In this document: positions 55,176-63,431 of the stretch, piece by piece
Position numbering within the stretch: the stretch's first letter is position 1
How the letters are laid out: every line of letters starts with the position of its first letter
DNA from: an uncultured Agrobacterium sp.
GTDB taxonomy: Bacteria; Pseudomonadota; Alphaproteobacteria; Rhizobiales; Rhizobiaceae
Direction of reading: 5' to 3'
Length of the DNA: 64,000 nucleotides
Assembly (NCBI GenBank): GCA_913777615.1
Contig: CAJYTK010000015.1
Location: 1-64,000, forward strand
Position numbers and translations under genes: made by a program
Notes under the pieces: generated by a model
What the model was told of the DNA's origin: nothing
Database searches by the model: none
Seen by the model: the letters and a program-made list of their open reading frames with translations, nothing else

Positions 55176-57866
55176 ATGAATGTCGTCGTCGTAGAGTCTC
55201 CGGCAAAAGCCAAGACGATCAACAAGTATCTTGGCCCCGGCTATCAGGTCCTTGCATCGTTCGGCCACGTGCGGGACCTTCCCGCCAAGGATGGTTCTGT
55301 TCTTCCAGACCAGGATTTTGAAATGTCCTGGGAGGTCGATCCTGCGTCGCAGAAACGCATGAAGGATATCGCCGATGCCGTGAAGGCATCCGATGGCCTG
55401 TTTCTGGCGACCGACCCTGATCGCGAGGGGGAAGCGATTTCCTGGCACGTTCTGGACCTTCTGAAAAAGAAGAAGGTTTTAGGCGACAAGCCGGTCAAGC
55501 GCGTGGTGTTCAACGCGATCACCAAGAAGGCCGTTCTGGATGCTATGGCAGAACCCCGCGATATCGATGTTCCGCTCGTCGATGCCTATCTCGCTCGCCG
55601 CGCTCTGGACTATCTCGTTGGCTTCAACCTGTCGCCGGTTCTCTGGCGCAAGCTGCCGGGCGCTCGTTCCGCCGGGCGCGTGCAGTCTGTGGCGCTCCGG
55701 CTGGTCTGCGACCGCGAATCGGAGATCGAGCGCTTCGTCTCGGAAGAATACTGGAACATCTCCGCACTCTTGAAGACACCACGCGGTGACGAGTTCGAAG
55801 CGAAGCTCGTTTCGGCCGATGGCAAGCGCCTTCAGGGCAAGTCGATCAAGACCGGTGACGATGCAACGCGGCTGAAGACATTGCTGGAAGGCGCAAGCTA
55901 CGTCGTCGATACGGTCGAAGCAAAGCCAGTCAAGCGTAATCCGGGCCCTCCCTTCACGACATCGACGCTTCAGCAGGCAGCCTCTTCACGCCTTGGCTTT
56001 TCGGCATCGCGCACGATGCAGGTAGCGCAGAGACTTTATGAAGGTATCGACATCGGCGGTGAGACAGTCGGTCTCATTACCTATATGCGTACCGATGGCG
56101 TGCAGATGGCGCCCGAAGCGATCGACGCCGCACGGCGCGCGATCGGCGAGCAGTTCGGCGAGCGCTATGTGCCGGAAAAGGCGCGCTTCTATTCCACCAA
56201 GGCCAAAAACGCTCAGGAAGCCCACGAGGCTATCCGTCCGACGGACTTCAATCGCTCTCCGGACAAGGTAAAGCGTTATCTCGATTCAGATCAGCTTCGT
56301 CTCTACGATCTGGTCTGGAAACGTGGCATTGCGAGCCAGATGGCCTCCGCAGAGATCGAACGCACGACAGTTGAAATTCTTGCCGACAACAAGGGCGAGA
56401 AGGCAGGTCTGCGCGCTGTCGGCTCCGTCATCCGTTTCGATGGCTTCATTGCCGCCTATACGGATCAGAAGGAAGATGGCGAGCAGAGCGACGATAGCGA
56501 AGACGGTGGACGCCTGCCGCAGATCAATGCCCGCGAAAATCTTGCCAGGCAGAAGATCAATGCAAGCCAGCATTTCACCGAGCCCCCACCGCGTTACTCG
56601 GAAGCATCGCTGATCAAGAAGATGGAAGAGCTCGGTATCGGCCGACCCTCCACCTATGCCGCGACGCTGAAGACACTGAGTGACCGCGAATATATCGTCG
56701 TCGACAAGCGCAAACTAATCCCGCATTCGCGCGGCCGGCTGGTGACGGCCTTCCTGGAAAGCTTCTTCACCCGCTATGTGGAATATGATTTCACTGCCGA
56801 TCTGGAAGAGAAGCTCGACCGGATCTCGGCAGGCGAACTCGATTGGAAGCAAGTTCTTCGAGACTTCTGGAAGGACTTCTTCGCCCAGATCGAAGACACC
56901 AAGGAACTGCGCGTCACCAACGTTCTCGACGCTCTGAACGAGGTGCTGGCACCCCTGGTCTTCCCCAAACGCGAAGACGGTTCCGATCCGCGCATCTGCC
57001 AGGTGTGCGGCACCGGCAACCTATCGCTGAAGCTCGGAAAATACGGCGCTTTCGTCGGCTGCTCCAACTATCCGGACTGCAACTACACCCGCCAGTTGAC
57101 CTCCGATGGCGCGGAAGCCGAAGCCGCAGCGCTGAATGAGCCGAAGGCGCTTGGCGCCGATCCAATGACCGGCGAAGAACTGACGCTTCGGTCTGGCCGT
57201 TTCGGACCCTATATTCAACGTGGCGATGGCAAGGAAGCCAAGCGGGCCTCACTGCCAAAGGGTTGGAAGCCTGAAGAGATCGACCATGAGAAGGCATTGG
57301 CACTGATCAATTTGCCACGCGATATCGGCAAGCATCCAGAAACCGGCAAGATGATTTCTGCCGGCATCGGTCGCTATGGTCCGTTCCTGATGCATGATGG
57401 TGGTTATGCCAATCTGGAGAGCGTCGAAGACGTGTTTTCCATCGGCCTAAACCGCGCCGTGACCGTGATTGCGGAAAAGAAAGCAGCGCCCGGTCGTGGC
57501 CGCGCCGCGACGCCTGCCGCCCTGAAGTCGTTGGGGGATCACCCGGATGGTGGCGCGATTACCGTTCGCGACGGTCGCTTTGGTCCTTACGTGAACTGGG
57601 GCAAGGTCAATGCGACGATCCCCAAGGCACAGTCTCCGGATACGGTGACGCTGGATGAGGCGCTGGTACTGATTGCCGAGCGCATTGCCAAGACCGGCGG
57701 CAAGCCGGTCAAGGCCAAGAAGGCTCCGGCAAAAAAGAAGACCGAAGGCGAGGCAGACGCCAAGCCCGCAAAGGCGAAAGCGGCAAGCAAGACGAAGGCG
57801 GCCGCCAAGCCTAAGGCTGCGGCGAAGCCCAAGACAGCAGCGAAAACCAAAAAGGCAGAATCGTGA
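55176..57866 (+). CDS. topA: DNA topoisomerase I
   Basis: 896 residues from the ATG at 55176. TOPRIM motif VVVESPAKAKTI and LATDPDREGE (Asp80, Asp82), catalytic Tyr303 in GLITYMRTDG, one clear four-Cys zinc finger (ICQVCGTGNLS with VGCSNYPDCNY, ~610-645), further zinc-less topo C-terminal repeats (RSGRFGPYIQRGDG, GRYGPFLMHDGGY, RDGRFGPYVNWGK) and a Lys/Ala-rich tail (~835-896) typical of alphaproteobacteria and binding DNA. It relaxes negative supercoils. Its TGA overlaps the rnr start (GTGA). Confidence 0.96.
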   Translation: MNVVVVESPAKAKTINKYLGPGYQVLASFGHVRDLPAKDGSVLPDQDFEMSWEVDPASQKRMKDIADAVKASDGLFLATDPDREGEAISWHVLDLLKKKKVLGDKPVKRVVFNAITKKAVLDAMAEPRDIDVPLVDAYLARRALDYLVGFNLSPVLWRKLPGARSAGRVQSVALRLVCDRESEIERFVSEEYWNISALLKTPRGDEFEAKLVSADGKRLQGKSIKTGDDATRLKTLLEGASYVVDTVEAKPVKRNPGPPFTTSTLQQAASSRLGFSASRTMQVAQRLYEGIDIGGETVGLITYMRTDGVQMAPEAIDAARRAIGEQFGERYVPEKARFYSTKAKNAQEAHEAIRPTDFNRSPDKVKRYLDSDQLRLYDLVWKRGIASQMASAEIERTTVEILADNKGEKAGLRAVGSVIRFDGFIAAYTDQKEDGEQSDDSEDGGRLPQINARENLARQKINASQHFTEPPPRYSEASLIKKMEELGIGRPSTYAATLKTLSDREYIVVDKRKLIPHSRGRLVTAFLESFFTRYVEYDFTADLEEKLDRISAGELDWKQVLRDFWKDFFAQIEDTKELRVTNVLDALNEVLAPLVFPKREDGSDPRICQVCGTGNLSLKLGKYGAFVGCSNYPDCNYTRQLTSDGAEAEAAALNEPKALGADPMTGEELTLRSGRFGPYIQRGDGKEAKRASLPKGWKPEEIDHEKALALINLPRDIGKHPETGKMISAGIGRYGPFLMHDGGYANLESVEDVFSIGLNRAVTVIAEKKAAPGRGRAATPAALKSLGDHPDGGAITVRDGRFGPYVNWGKVNATIPKAQSPDTVTLDEALVLIAERIAKTGGKPVKAKKAPAKKKTEGEADAKPAKAKAASKTKAAAKPKAAAKPKTAAKTKKAES

Positions 57867-60217
57867 GCAAAGCACCGCGTCAGAAACAGAATTCCGCCAA
57901 TGACGGTTTCGGACGCACCGCCCGCTCAAAGCGCGTGAATGAAAGCGAAGGCATCGTCCATGGGGAAGTGCCTTCGCGCGAAGTGTTGCTGAAGTTCATT
58001 GCCGAACATCCGCAACAGGCGTCCAAGCGCGAAATCGCCAAGGCGTTCGGCCTGAAGGGCGACACCCGCGTGGTGCTGAAAGCTCTACTAAAGGAATTGG
58101 AAGTTGACGGCATGGTGCAGAAGAACCGCAAGTCGCTGATGCGACCCGGTGGCCTGCCTCCCGTGACCGTTCTGGATATTACAACCCGCGACAAGGATGG
58201 CGAACTGATCGGCCGTCCCGCCGAATGGCCGGAAGATCAAGGCGCAGCACCCGCCGTGCTGATCCGCCAGTCGTCGCAGGACCGTGGCAAAAAGGGACCG
58301 GCAGCTGGCTTGAATGACCGCGTGCTGGCCAAGATTTTTCCCTCCAAGGACCGTAGCGGCCCTGCTTATACCGCTCGCGTCATCAAGCTGATCGATCGCC
58401 GCCAGAGCGCGCTGATCGGCGTTTTCAAGGAGCAGCCCGGCGCTGGTGGCCGCTTGATGCCGGTCGATCGGCGCGGCGAAGAGCTGGTGATCGATCCCGA
58501 TGGCGTTGGCGACGCCAAGGATGGCGATCTGATCGAGGTGGAAGTTTCGCGCAATAGTGGGCGCTACGGCCTCAAGCGTGCCAAGGTCCTTTCCGTCATT
58601 GGCTCGGTGGCGTCTGAAAAAGCCATATCCATGATCGCGATTTATGGACATGGTATTCCGCACATCTTCCCGCAGAATGTTCTGGCGGAAGCGGATGCAG
58701 CAAAGCCCGCTACTATGGCGCACCGTGTAGACTGGCGCGATCTGCCGCTGATCACCATCGACCCGGCGGATGCCAAGGACCACGATGATGCCGTCTATGC
58801 CGAACCCGATACATCGCCTGACAATCCCGATGGCGTGATCGTCACCGTGGCGATTGCAGATGTGTCTTATTATGTCCGCTCCGGCGCGCCGCTCGACCGC
58901 GAAGCGCTGAAGCGCGGCAATTCCGTCTATTTTCCAGACCGCGTCGTGCCGATGCTGCCGGAGCGGATTTCCAATGATCTCTGCTCGCTCAAGGAAGGCG
59001 TCGACCGCCCTGCTCTTGCAGTGAGGATGGTGTTTTCCAAGGAGGGCCGCAAGGCGTCGCATACTTTCCATCGCATCATGATGAAGAGTGCGGCCAAGCT
59101 CTCCTACCAACAGGCGCAGGCGGCCATCGACGGCAAGCCCGATGACAAGACCGGCCCCATGCTGGAGCCGATCCTGAAGCCACTCTGGCATGCCTATGAG
59201 GTGATGAAGCGCGGGCGCGATCGTCGCCAGCCACTTGAACTCGACATGCCGGAGCGCAAGATCGTTCTGCGCGACGATGGCACTGTCGACAAGGTCATCA
59301 TTCCAGAACGCCTCGATGCTCATAAGCTGATCGAGGAAATGATGATCCAGGCGAACGTTTCCGCGGCCGAGACGCTGGAAAAGAAGAAGCAGCCGCTTGT
59401 CTATCGCGTTCACGATGCCCCCACACTTGCAAAGCAGGAGACGTTGCGCGAATTCCTCGCAACGCTCGGCATCACTATGGCCAAGGGCGGTCAGGTGCGC
59501 GCCAACTCCTTCAACGGCATCCTGGCTCGGGCGGAAGATACGCCGCATCAGATCATGGTCAACGAGATGGTGTTGCGCTCGCAGAGCCAGGCGATCTACA
59601 GCCCAGAGAATATCGGCCATTTCGGTCTCAATCTCATGAAGTATGCACACTTCACCTCGCCCATTCGCCGCTATGCGGATCTGATCGTGCATCGTGCGCT
59701 GGTTGGCTCTTTGGGACTTGGTGAAGGTGGTATCACGCCACAGGAAGAAGCCACACTCGACGATATCGCCGCTGAGATTTCGACCTTCGAGCGCCGGGCG
59801 ATGGCCGCCGAGCGCGATACCATCAACCGGCTGATAGCGCACCATCTTTCCGAACGCGTCGGCGAGGAATTCGAAGGCCGGGTTGGCGGTGTCACCAAGG
59901 CGGGACTATTTGTCGCGCTTCCACAGTTTGGCGCAGACGGTTTCGTTCCTATATCTACGATCGGAACCGATTATTTCATCTATGACGAAGCGCATCAGGC
60001 ACTAACGGGTGAGAAGACCGGTCTCGGCTTCCAGCTTGGCGATACCGTTCAGGTTCGTCTGGCCGAAGCCGTACCGCTGGCGGGCGCGCTTCGCTTCGAG
60101 ATGTTGAGCGAAGGGCGCAAGATGCCGGCAGGCACACGATCCTTCCACAAGACGGCGCGCCGGAGTGGAGGGCGTATGGCGGCACCGGGAACAAGGCCGC
60201 CGCGCAGGAAACGCTGA
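57863..60217 (+). CDS. rnr: Ribonuclease R
   Basis: 784 residues beginning with GTG inside the topA stop. A winged-helix-like N-terminal segment (REVLLKFIAEHPQQASKREIAKAFGL), cold-shock region, the RNB catalytic domain with LPLITIDPADAKDHDDAVYAE, SYYVRSGAPLDREALKRGNSVYFPDRVVPMLPE, FTSPIRRYADLIVHR, then an S1 domain and a basic tail. It degrades structured RNA 3' to 5'. Translationally coupled to topA. Confidence 0.95.
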   Translation: MSKAPRQKQNSANDGFGRTARSKRVNESEGIVHGEVPSREVLLKFIAEHPQQASKREIAKAFGLKGDTRVVLKALLKELEVDGMVQKNRKSLMRPGGLPPVTVLDITTRDKDGELIGRPAEWPEDQGAAPAVLIRQSSQDRGKKGPAAGLNDRVLAKIFPSKDRSGPAYTARVIKLIDRRQSALIGVFKEQPGAGGRLMPVDRRGEELVIDPDGVGDAKDGDLIEVEVSRNSGRYGLKRAKVLSVIGSVASEKAISMIAIYGHGIPHIFPQNVLAEADAAKPATMAHRVDWRDLPLITIDPADAKDHDDAVYAEPDTSPDNPDGVIVTVAIADVSYYVRSGAPLDREALKRGNSVYFPDRVVPMLPERISNDLCSLKEGVDRPALAVRMVFSKEGRKASHTFHRIMMKSAAKLSYQQAQAAIDGKPDDKTGPMLEPILKPLWHAYEVMKRGRDRRQPLELDMPERKIVLRDDGTVDKVIIPERLDAHKLIEEMMIQANVSAAETLEKKKQPLVYRVHDAPTLAKQETLREFLATLGITMAKGGQVRANSFNGILARAEDTPHQIMVNEMVLRSQSQAIYSPENIGHFGLNLMKYAHFTSPIRRYADLIVHRALVGSLGLGEGGITPQEEATLDDIAAEISTFERRAMAAERDTINRLIAHHLSERVGEEFEGRVGGVTKAGLFVALPQFGADGFVPISTIGTDYFIYDEAHQALTGEKTGLGFQLGDTVQVRLAEAVPLAGALRFEMLSEGRKMPAGTRSFHKTARRSGGRMAAPGTRPPRRKR

Positions 60218-60292
60218 AGCATTTTCGAATAGCAATATCGGCAACGACATCGCGGTTGAATGGTTCGGTTAGAACGTCTTGGAGGGATTGGT

Positions 60293-60727
60293 ATGAGCGA
60301 TATACAGACAGTGCAATATGGCGGCGAAAAGCAGGAGCGTCCGCTGGGTCGCTCGATCATGCGCGGAATCTCCTGCCGATGCCCGGCCTGTGGCAGCGGT
60401 CGTCTGTTCAAAGCCTGGCTGAAGCCGGTGGACCAGTGCGCCGCCTGCGGCGAGGATCTGCATCATCAACGCTCGGACGACCTGCCACCCTATATTTCGA
60501 TCATGATCCTCGGCCACGTCGCCGTCGGTGGCTTCATGATGACCGATCTCGTCTTGATGGTACCGATGTGGGTACATTTCGCCATATGGGTGCCGATCAC
60601 CATCCTGGTAGCGCTTCTGACGATCCAGCCAATCAAGGGCGGCGTAATCGGGTTGCAATGGGCGCTCAGGATGCACGGGTTTGGTAGCGAGCCGGACAAG
60701 CCGCAGATCGACGGCTCGTCCCACTGA
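60293..60727 (+). CDS. DUF983 family membrane protein
   Basis: 144 residues from the ATG at 60293 (GGAGG 7 bases upstream). A zinc-ribbon-like CRCPACGSGRLF...CAACGEDL segment (two CxxC pairs) is followed by two membrane helices (ISIMILGHVAVGGFMMTDLVL; HFAIWVPITILVALLTI). DUF983 proteins are alphaproteobacterial and unknown in function. Probably co-transcribed with rnr and the Nudix gene. Confidence 0.9.
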   Translation: MSDIQTVQYGGEKQERPLGRSIMRGISCRCPACGSGRLFKAWLKPVDQCAACGEDLHHQRSDDLPPYISIMILGHVAVGGFMMTDLVLMVPMWVHFAIWVPITILVALLTIQPIKGGVIGLQWALRMHGFGSEPDKPQIDGSSH

Positions 60728-61412
60728 CGGGCGGGTCCCTGCTCTCTTGTGTGCTCACGAGGACGCCGAACAAATATCCTATCTGCGCCCGAAGGATGCA
60801 GCGTGCCTGATCATCGTGGACCGCTCGAACAGCAGTCCGCGCGTTCTGATGGGCCAGCGCAGCAGCCAGCACGTCTTTATGCCGGATGTTTATGTCTTTC
60901 CCGGTGGACGTCGAGATCCTGGCGATTACGCATTGCCTTTTGGTGACGATCTCAATCCGGTCGTCCTTAAAAAACTCAGACAATCGGCGTCACGCCCCAT
61001 AACCAATACGAGAGCGCGCGCGCTGGCGCTGGCGGCAGTGCGCGAGCTGCGAGAAGAAACCGGCTTGACCTTCGGCACTGAAGGGCATCAGCGGCCGGAC
61101 CTGGCTTCACTGCGCTATGTGGCACGGGCAATCACGCCGCCCGGGCGCGTGAGACGCTTCGATACGCGCTTCTTCTTCTGTTTCGCCGATGAAGTTGGCA
61201 TAGATCCCGTGGCAGTCAAGGATTCCGAGGAGTTGCAAAATCTCCAATGGCTTGACATTCGCGACTATTCCGGTGTGAACATGGCTGCGATTACACGGAT
61301 GGTTCTCGAAGATGTCACAAACTTCATGATAGGTGATCAGCCAATAAAATTTGAAAGCCCGGTGCGACTATATTTCGAGCGTCGCGGCACATTCATACGC
61401 GGCTTTCTTTAA
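60681..61412 (+). CDS. Nudix hydrolase
   Basis: Up to 243 residues from a TTG overlapping the DUF983 end by 47 bases; a later TTG (60747) is possible. The Nudix core is visible as FPGGRRDPGD, an insertion of about 30 residues, then AAVRELREETGL, so the Nudix box is split, as in NUDT7/19-like CoA or nucleotide-derivative hydrolases. The metal-binding REETG glutamates are intact. RRFDTRFFFCFADE and LQWLDIRD complete the fold. Substrate unknown. Confidence 0.87.
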   Translation: MVASRTSRRSTARPTDGRVPALLCAHEDAEQISYLRPKDAACLIIVDRSNSSPRVLMGQRSSQHVFMPDVYVFPGGRRDPGDYALPFGDDLNPVVLKKLRQSASRPITNTRARALALAAVRELREETGLTFGTEGHQRPDLASLRYVARAITPPGRVRRFDTRFFFCFADEVGIDPVAVKDSEELQNLQWLDIRDYSGVNMAAITRMVLEDVTNFMIGDQPIKFESPVRLYFERRGTFIRGFL

Positions 61413-61421
61413 AAGGTCTTC

Positions 61422-62594
61422 ATGTCACATCCCAATTGCGACGCCGACAATATCCACTGGCCTTCACTTGTCGCTGCCATATCCGCTATTAGCGCCGTTG
61501 GTATCGCCATCGGTCTCGGACTGCCGCTGTTGAGCCTCATTCTGGAGCGACGCGGTATTTCGTCGAGCATGATCGGCCTCAACTCGGCCATGGCCGGCGT
61601 GGCCGCCATGATCGCAGCGCCCATAACCAGCAAGCTTGCGCATGATTTCGGTGTTGCTCGCACCATGATGACGGCGGTGCTCATCTCCTCGGTCAGCGCT
61701 ATGGGTTTTTACTACGCAGCCGACTTCTGGATGTGGTTTCCGCTCAGAATCGTCTTTCACGGGGCAACCACCACGCTCTTCATCCTTTCGGAATTCTGGA
61801 TCAATGCGGCGGCGCCACCGCGCAAGCGCGGGCTTGTACTCGGGGTTTACGCGACCGGCCTTGCGGTCGGCTTCGCCGTGGGGCCTCTCCTCTTCTCCAC
61901 GGTTGGAAGCGAGGGAATTACACCCTTCCTTGTCGGCTGCGGCATTATCCTTCTTGCTGCCATCCCCATCTTTCTGGCGCGCAAGGAAAGTCCCGCGCTC
62001 GATGAAAAGCCGGCCCATCACTTCGTGCGCTACATCTGGCTTGTTCCTATGGCTTCTGCCGCAGCTTTCGTCTTCGGCTCCGTGCAGGCGGGCGGGCTCT
62101 CGCTCTTCCCAATCTATGCCACGCGTGAAGGCTTCAATGAATCGCAGGCGGCGCTCCTGCTGACAGTGATGGCGATCGGCAACATGGCGTTCCAGATCCC
62201 TATCGGACTGCTGTCGGACAGGATGACCAACAGACGCCTTCTTCTTGGCCTGATGGCGTTCGTTGGTCTGTGCGGCACGCTTGCGCTGCCGCTCCTCGTT
62301 AGCAACTGGATGCTGGTGGCGATTCTGCTGCTCCTCTGGGGCGGGCTCGTGTCAGGCATGTATACGGTAGGCTTGACCCATCTTGGCTCGCGACTCACCG
62401 GCTCCGACCTCGTTGCCGCTAATGCAGCCTTTATATTCTGCTACGCGACGGGTACGATCGCGGGGCCGCAGACGGTGGGTATCGCCATGGATATCTCAGG
62501 AAGCCATGGCTTTGCCTGGGCATTAGCGCTGTTTTTCGGCTTCTATGTCGTTCTTTCCATTGGGCGTTCGGTTTTCGGCTCAAAACATGCTTGA
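61422..62594 (+). CDS. MFS transporter, YcaD-like
   Basis: 390 residues with about 12 hydrophobic helices. The motif around GLPLLSLILERRGISSSMIGLNSAMAGVAAM, RIVFHGATTTLFILSEFWINAAAPPRKRGLVLGVYATGLAVGFAVGPLL and IPIGLLSDRMTNRRLLLG fits the YcaD branch of the major facilitator superfamily. Substrate unknown. It starts 9 bases after the Nudix stop, with AAAAGG upstream, and seems to be the last gene of the run from pyrB. Confidence 0.92.
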   Translation: MSHPNCDADNIHWPSLVAAISAISAVGIAIGLGLPLLSLILERRGISSSMIGLNSAMAGVAAMIAAPITSKLAHDFGVARTMMTAVLISSVSAMGFYYAADFWMWFPLRIVFHGATTTLFILSEFWINAAAPPRKRGLVLGVYATGLAVGFAVGPLLFSTVGSEGITPFLVGCGIILLAAIPIFLARKESPALDEKPAHHFVRYIWLVPMASAAAFVFGSVQAGGLSLFPIYATREGFNESQAALLLTVMAIGNMAFQIPIGLLSDRMTNRRLLLGLMAFVGLCGTLALPLLVSNWMLVAILLLLWGGLVSGMYTVGLTHLGSRLTGSDLVAANAAFIFCYATGTIAGPQTVGIAMDISGSHGFAWALALFFGFYVVLSIGRSVFGSKHA

Positions 62595-62619
62595 CTTTTC
62601 GGGCGCGATCCGTAGTTTC
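62591..62619 (+). promoter_or_regulatory. Possible rpmG promoter
   Basis: TTGACT (62591-62596) overlaps the MFS stop and is followed by a TAGTTT-like element with 16-17 base spacing, about 70 bases before rpmG. An inverted repeat (ggcgcga/tcgcgcc, about 62601-62624) overlies the spacer. Weak evidence. Confidence 0.3.
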
Positions 62620-62683
62620 GCGCCAGATTTAGCCGGGATCGAACAGGTCCGCGGCTCACTTACTTGTTAAAGGCAGGACGACC

Positions 62684-62851
62684 ATGGCGAAAGCTACAAC
62701 AATCAAGATCAAGCTGCTGTCGACGGCCGACACAGGTACTTTCTACGTCACCACGAAGAACAGCCGTACCTTCACGGACAAGATGACGAAGACCAAGTAC
62801 GACCCGGTCGTTCGCAAGCACGTTGAATTCAAGGAAACCAAGATCAAGTAA
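62684..62851 (+). CDS. rpmG: 50S ribosomal protein L33
   Basis: 55 residues, below common ORF-length cut-offs. [20 protein letters not shown], the [19 protein letters not shown] core and [11 protein letters not shown] end are L33. The zinc-binding CxxC pairs of the C+ form are absent, so it is the zinc-free form. AGGA lies 7 bases before the ATG, and a strong terminator follows 23 bases after the stop. Confidence 0.96.
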   Translation: MAKATTIKIKLLSTADTGTFYVTTKNSRTFTDKMTKTKYDPVVRKHVEFKETKIK

Positions 62852-62874
62852 TCGGCTAGATCTTGACCTTAAAG

Positions 62875-62900
62875 AACGCGCCCTCGAGGCGCGTTTTTTT
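62875..62900 (+). terminator. Terminator of rpmG
   Basis: An 8-bp stem (aacgcgcc 62875-62882, ggcgcgtt 62888-62895), 5-nt loop, then a T run. Confidence 0.9.
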
Positions 62901-63036
62901 GTTTTGAGCGGTCCGCTGAATAGAGTTTGCCAAAGCGCTTCGGTGCGTCACATACCCACCTCAGTGTGCGCGCCAAAAGTGCTGCGCACCACGGCGCATC
63001 AGATCAAAACATATGAGACTAAAAGATCGTAAGGAT

Positions 63037-63103
63037 GGGGTCGGCCGGGATTTCCACGACGGCACGAGGAACCGTCTATTGGTATCGCCGGCCGACCGAC
63101 CCC
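63037..63103. repeat. Imperfect long inverted repeat, possible structured RNA
   Basis: The left arm ggggtcggccgg (63037-63048) pairs with the right arm ccggccgaccgacccc (63088-63103), leaving a 4-base bulge. Inside, gacgg (63058-63062) pairs with ccgtc (63072-63076). The nested structure is more than chance GC content would readily give; no T tract follows. It could be a small RNA or a decayed palindromic element. Confidence 0.55.
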
Positions 63104-63431
63104 AAGACCCAGGAGATGCGGCGGACCTGAGCATCAAGGGGTATCCATACACGGCCTACCGTAAGACTGACCGCGTCGTGACTAATTTTCTCGCTCTGCA
63201 TTCCCATTGAATGCATTGGCGTAAAATTATCTGTCTGAACAAATACTCGCTCAAGCCACCTAAAAGTTCAACACTTTATTAATGCGAGACAATTTCCGCT
63301 TTGAAATATGGTTAAATGTAGCGTGCTGATACAAACTGCGATTGGCGCAGTGCGAGGTACAGCGCGCCGCGCTTACTGTTGACGCACTACCAATGCTCTA
63401 TCGGCTTTGATCTATACATCATGCCTTCCGC

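Larger units (their letters stand above)
62852..63431. other. Intergenic region between rpmG and pleD
   Basis: 580 bases between convergent genes. Apart from the rpmG terminator and the structured element at 63037-63103 I find no supportable gene; the 65-codon frame at 63013 has no ribosome binding site. The remaining ~330 bases on the right are A/T-richer and hold no clear signal. Confidence 0.55.

Noticed and set aside
57700-57866. Lys/Ala-rich 3' end of topA as a separate small basic (histone-like) gene
   Set aside because: It is in frame with topA without a start or ribosome binding site, and Lys/Ala tails are normal for alphaproteobacterial TopA.
58088-59845. 585-codon open frame antisense to rnr
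   Set aside because: RNase R on the plus strand is complete; the antisense frame is His/Arg-rich with no motif.
63013-63210. 65-codon frame between rpmG and pleD
   Set aside because: It spans the strong inverted repeat, lacks a ribosome binding site and has no family features.
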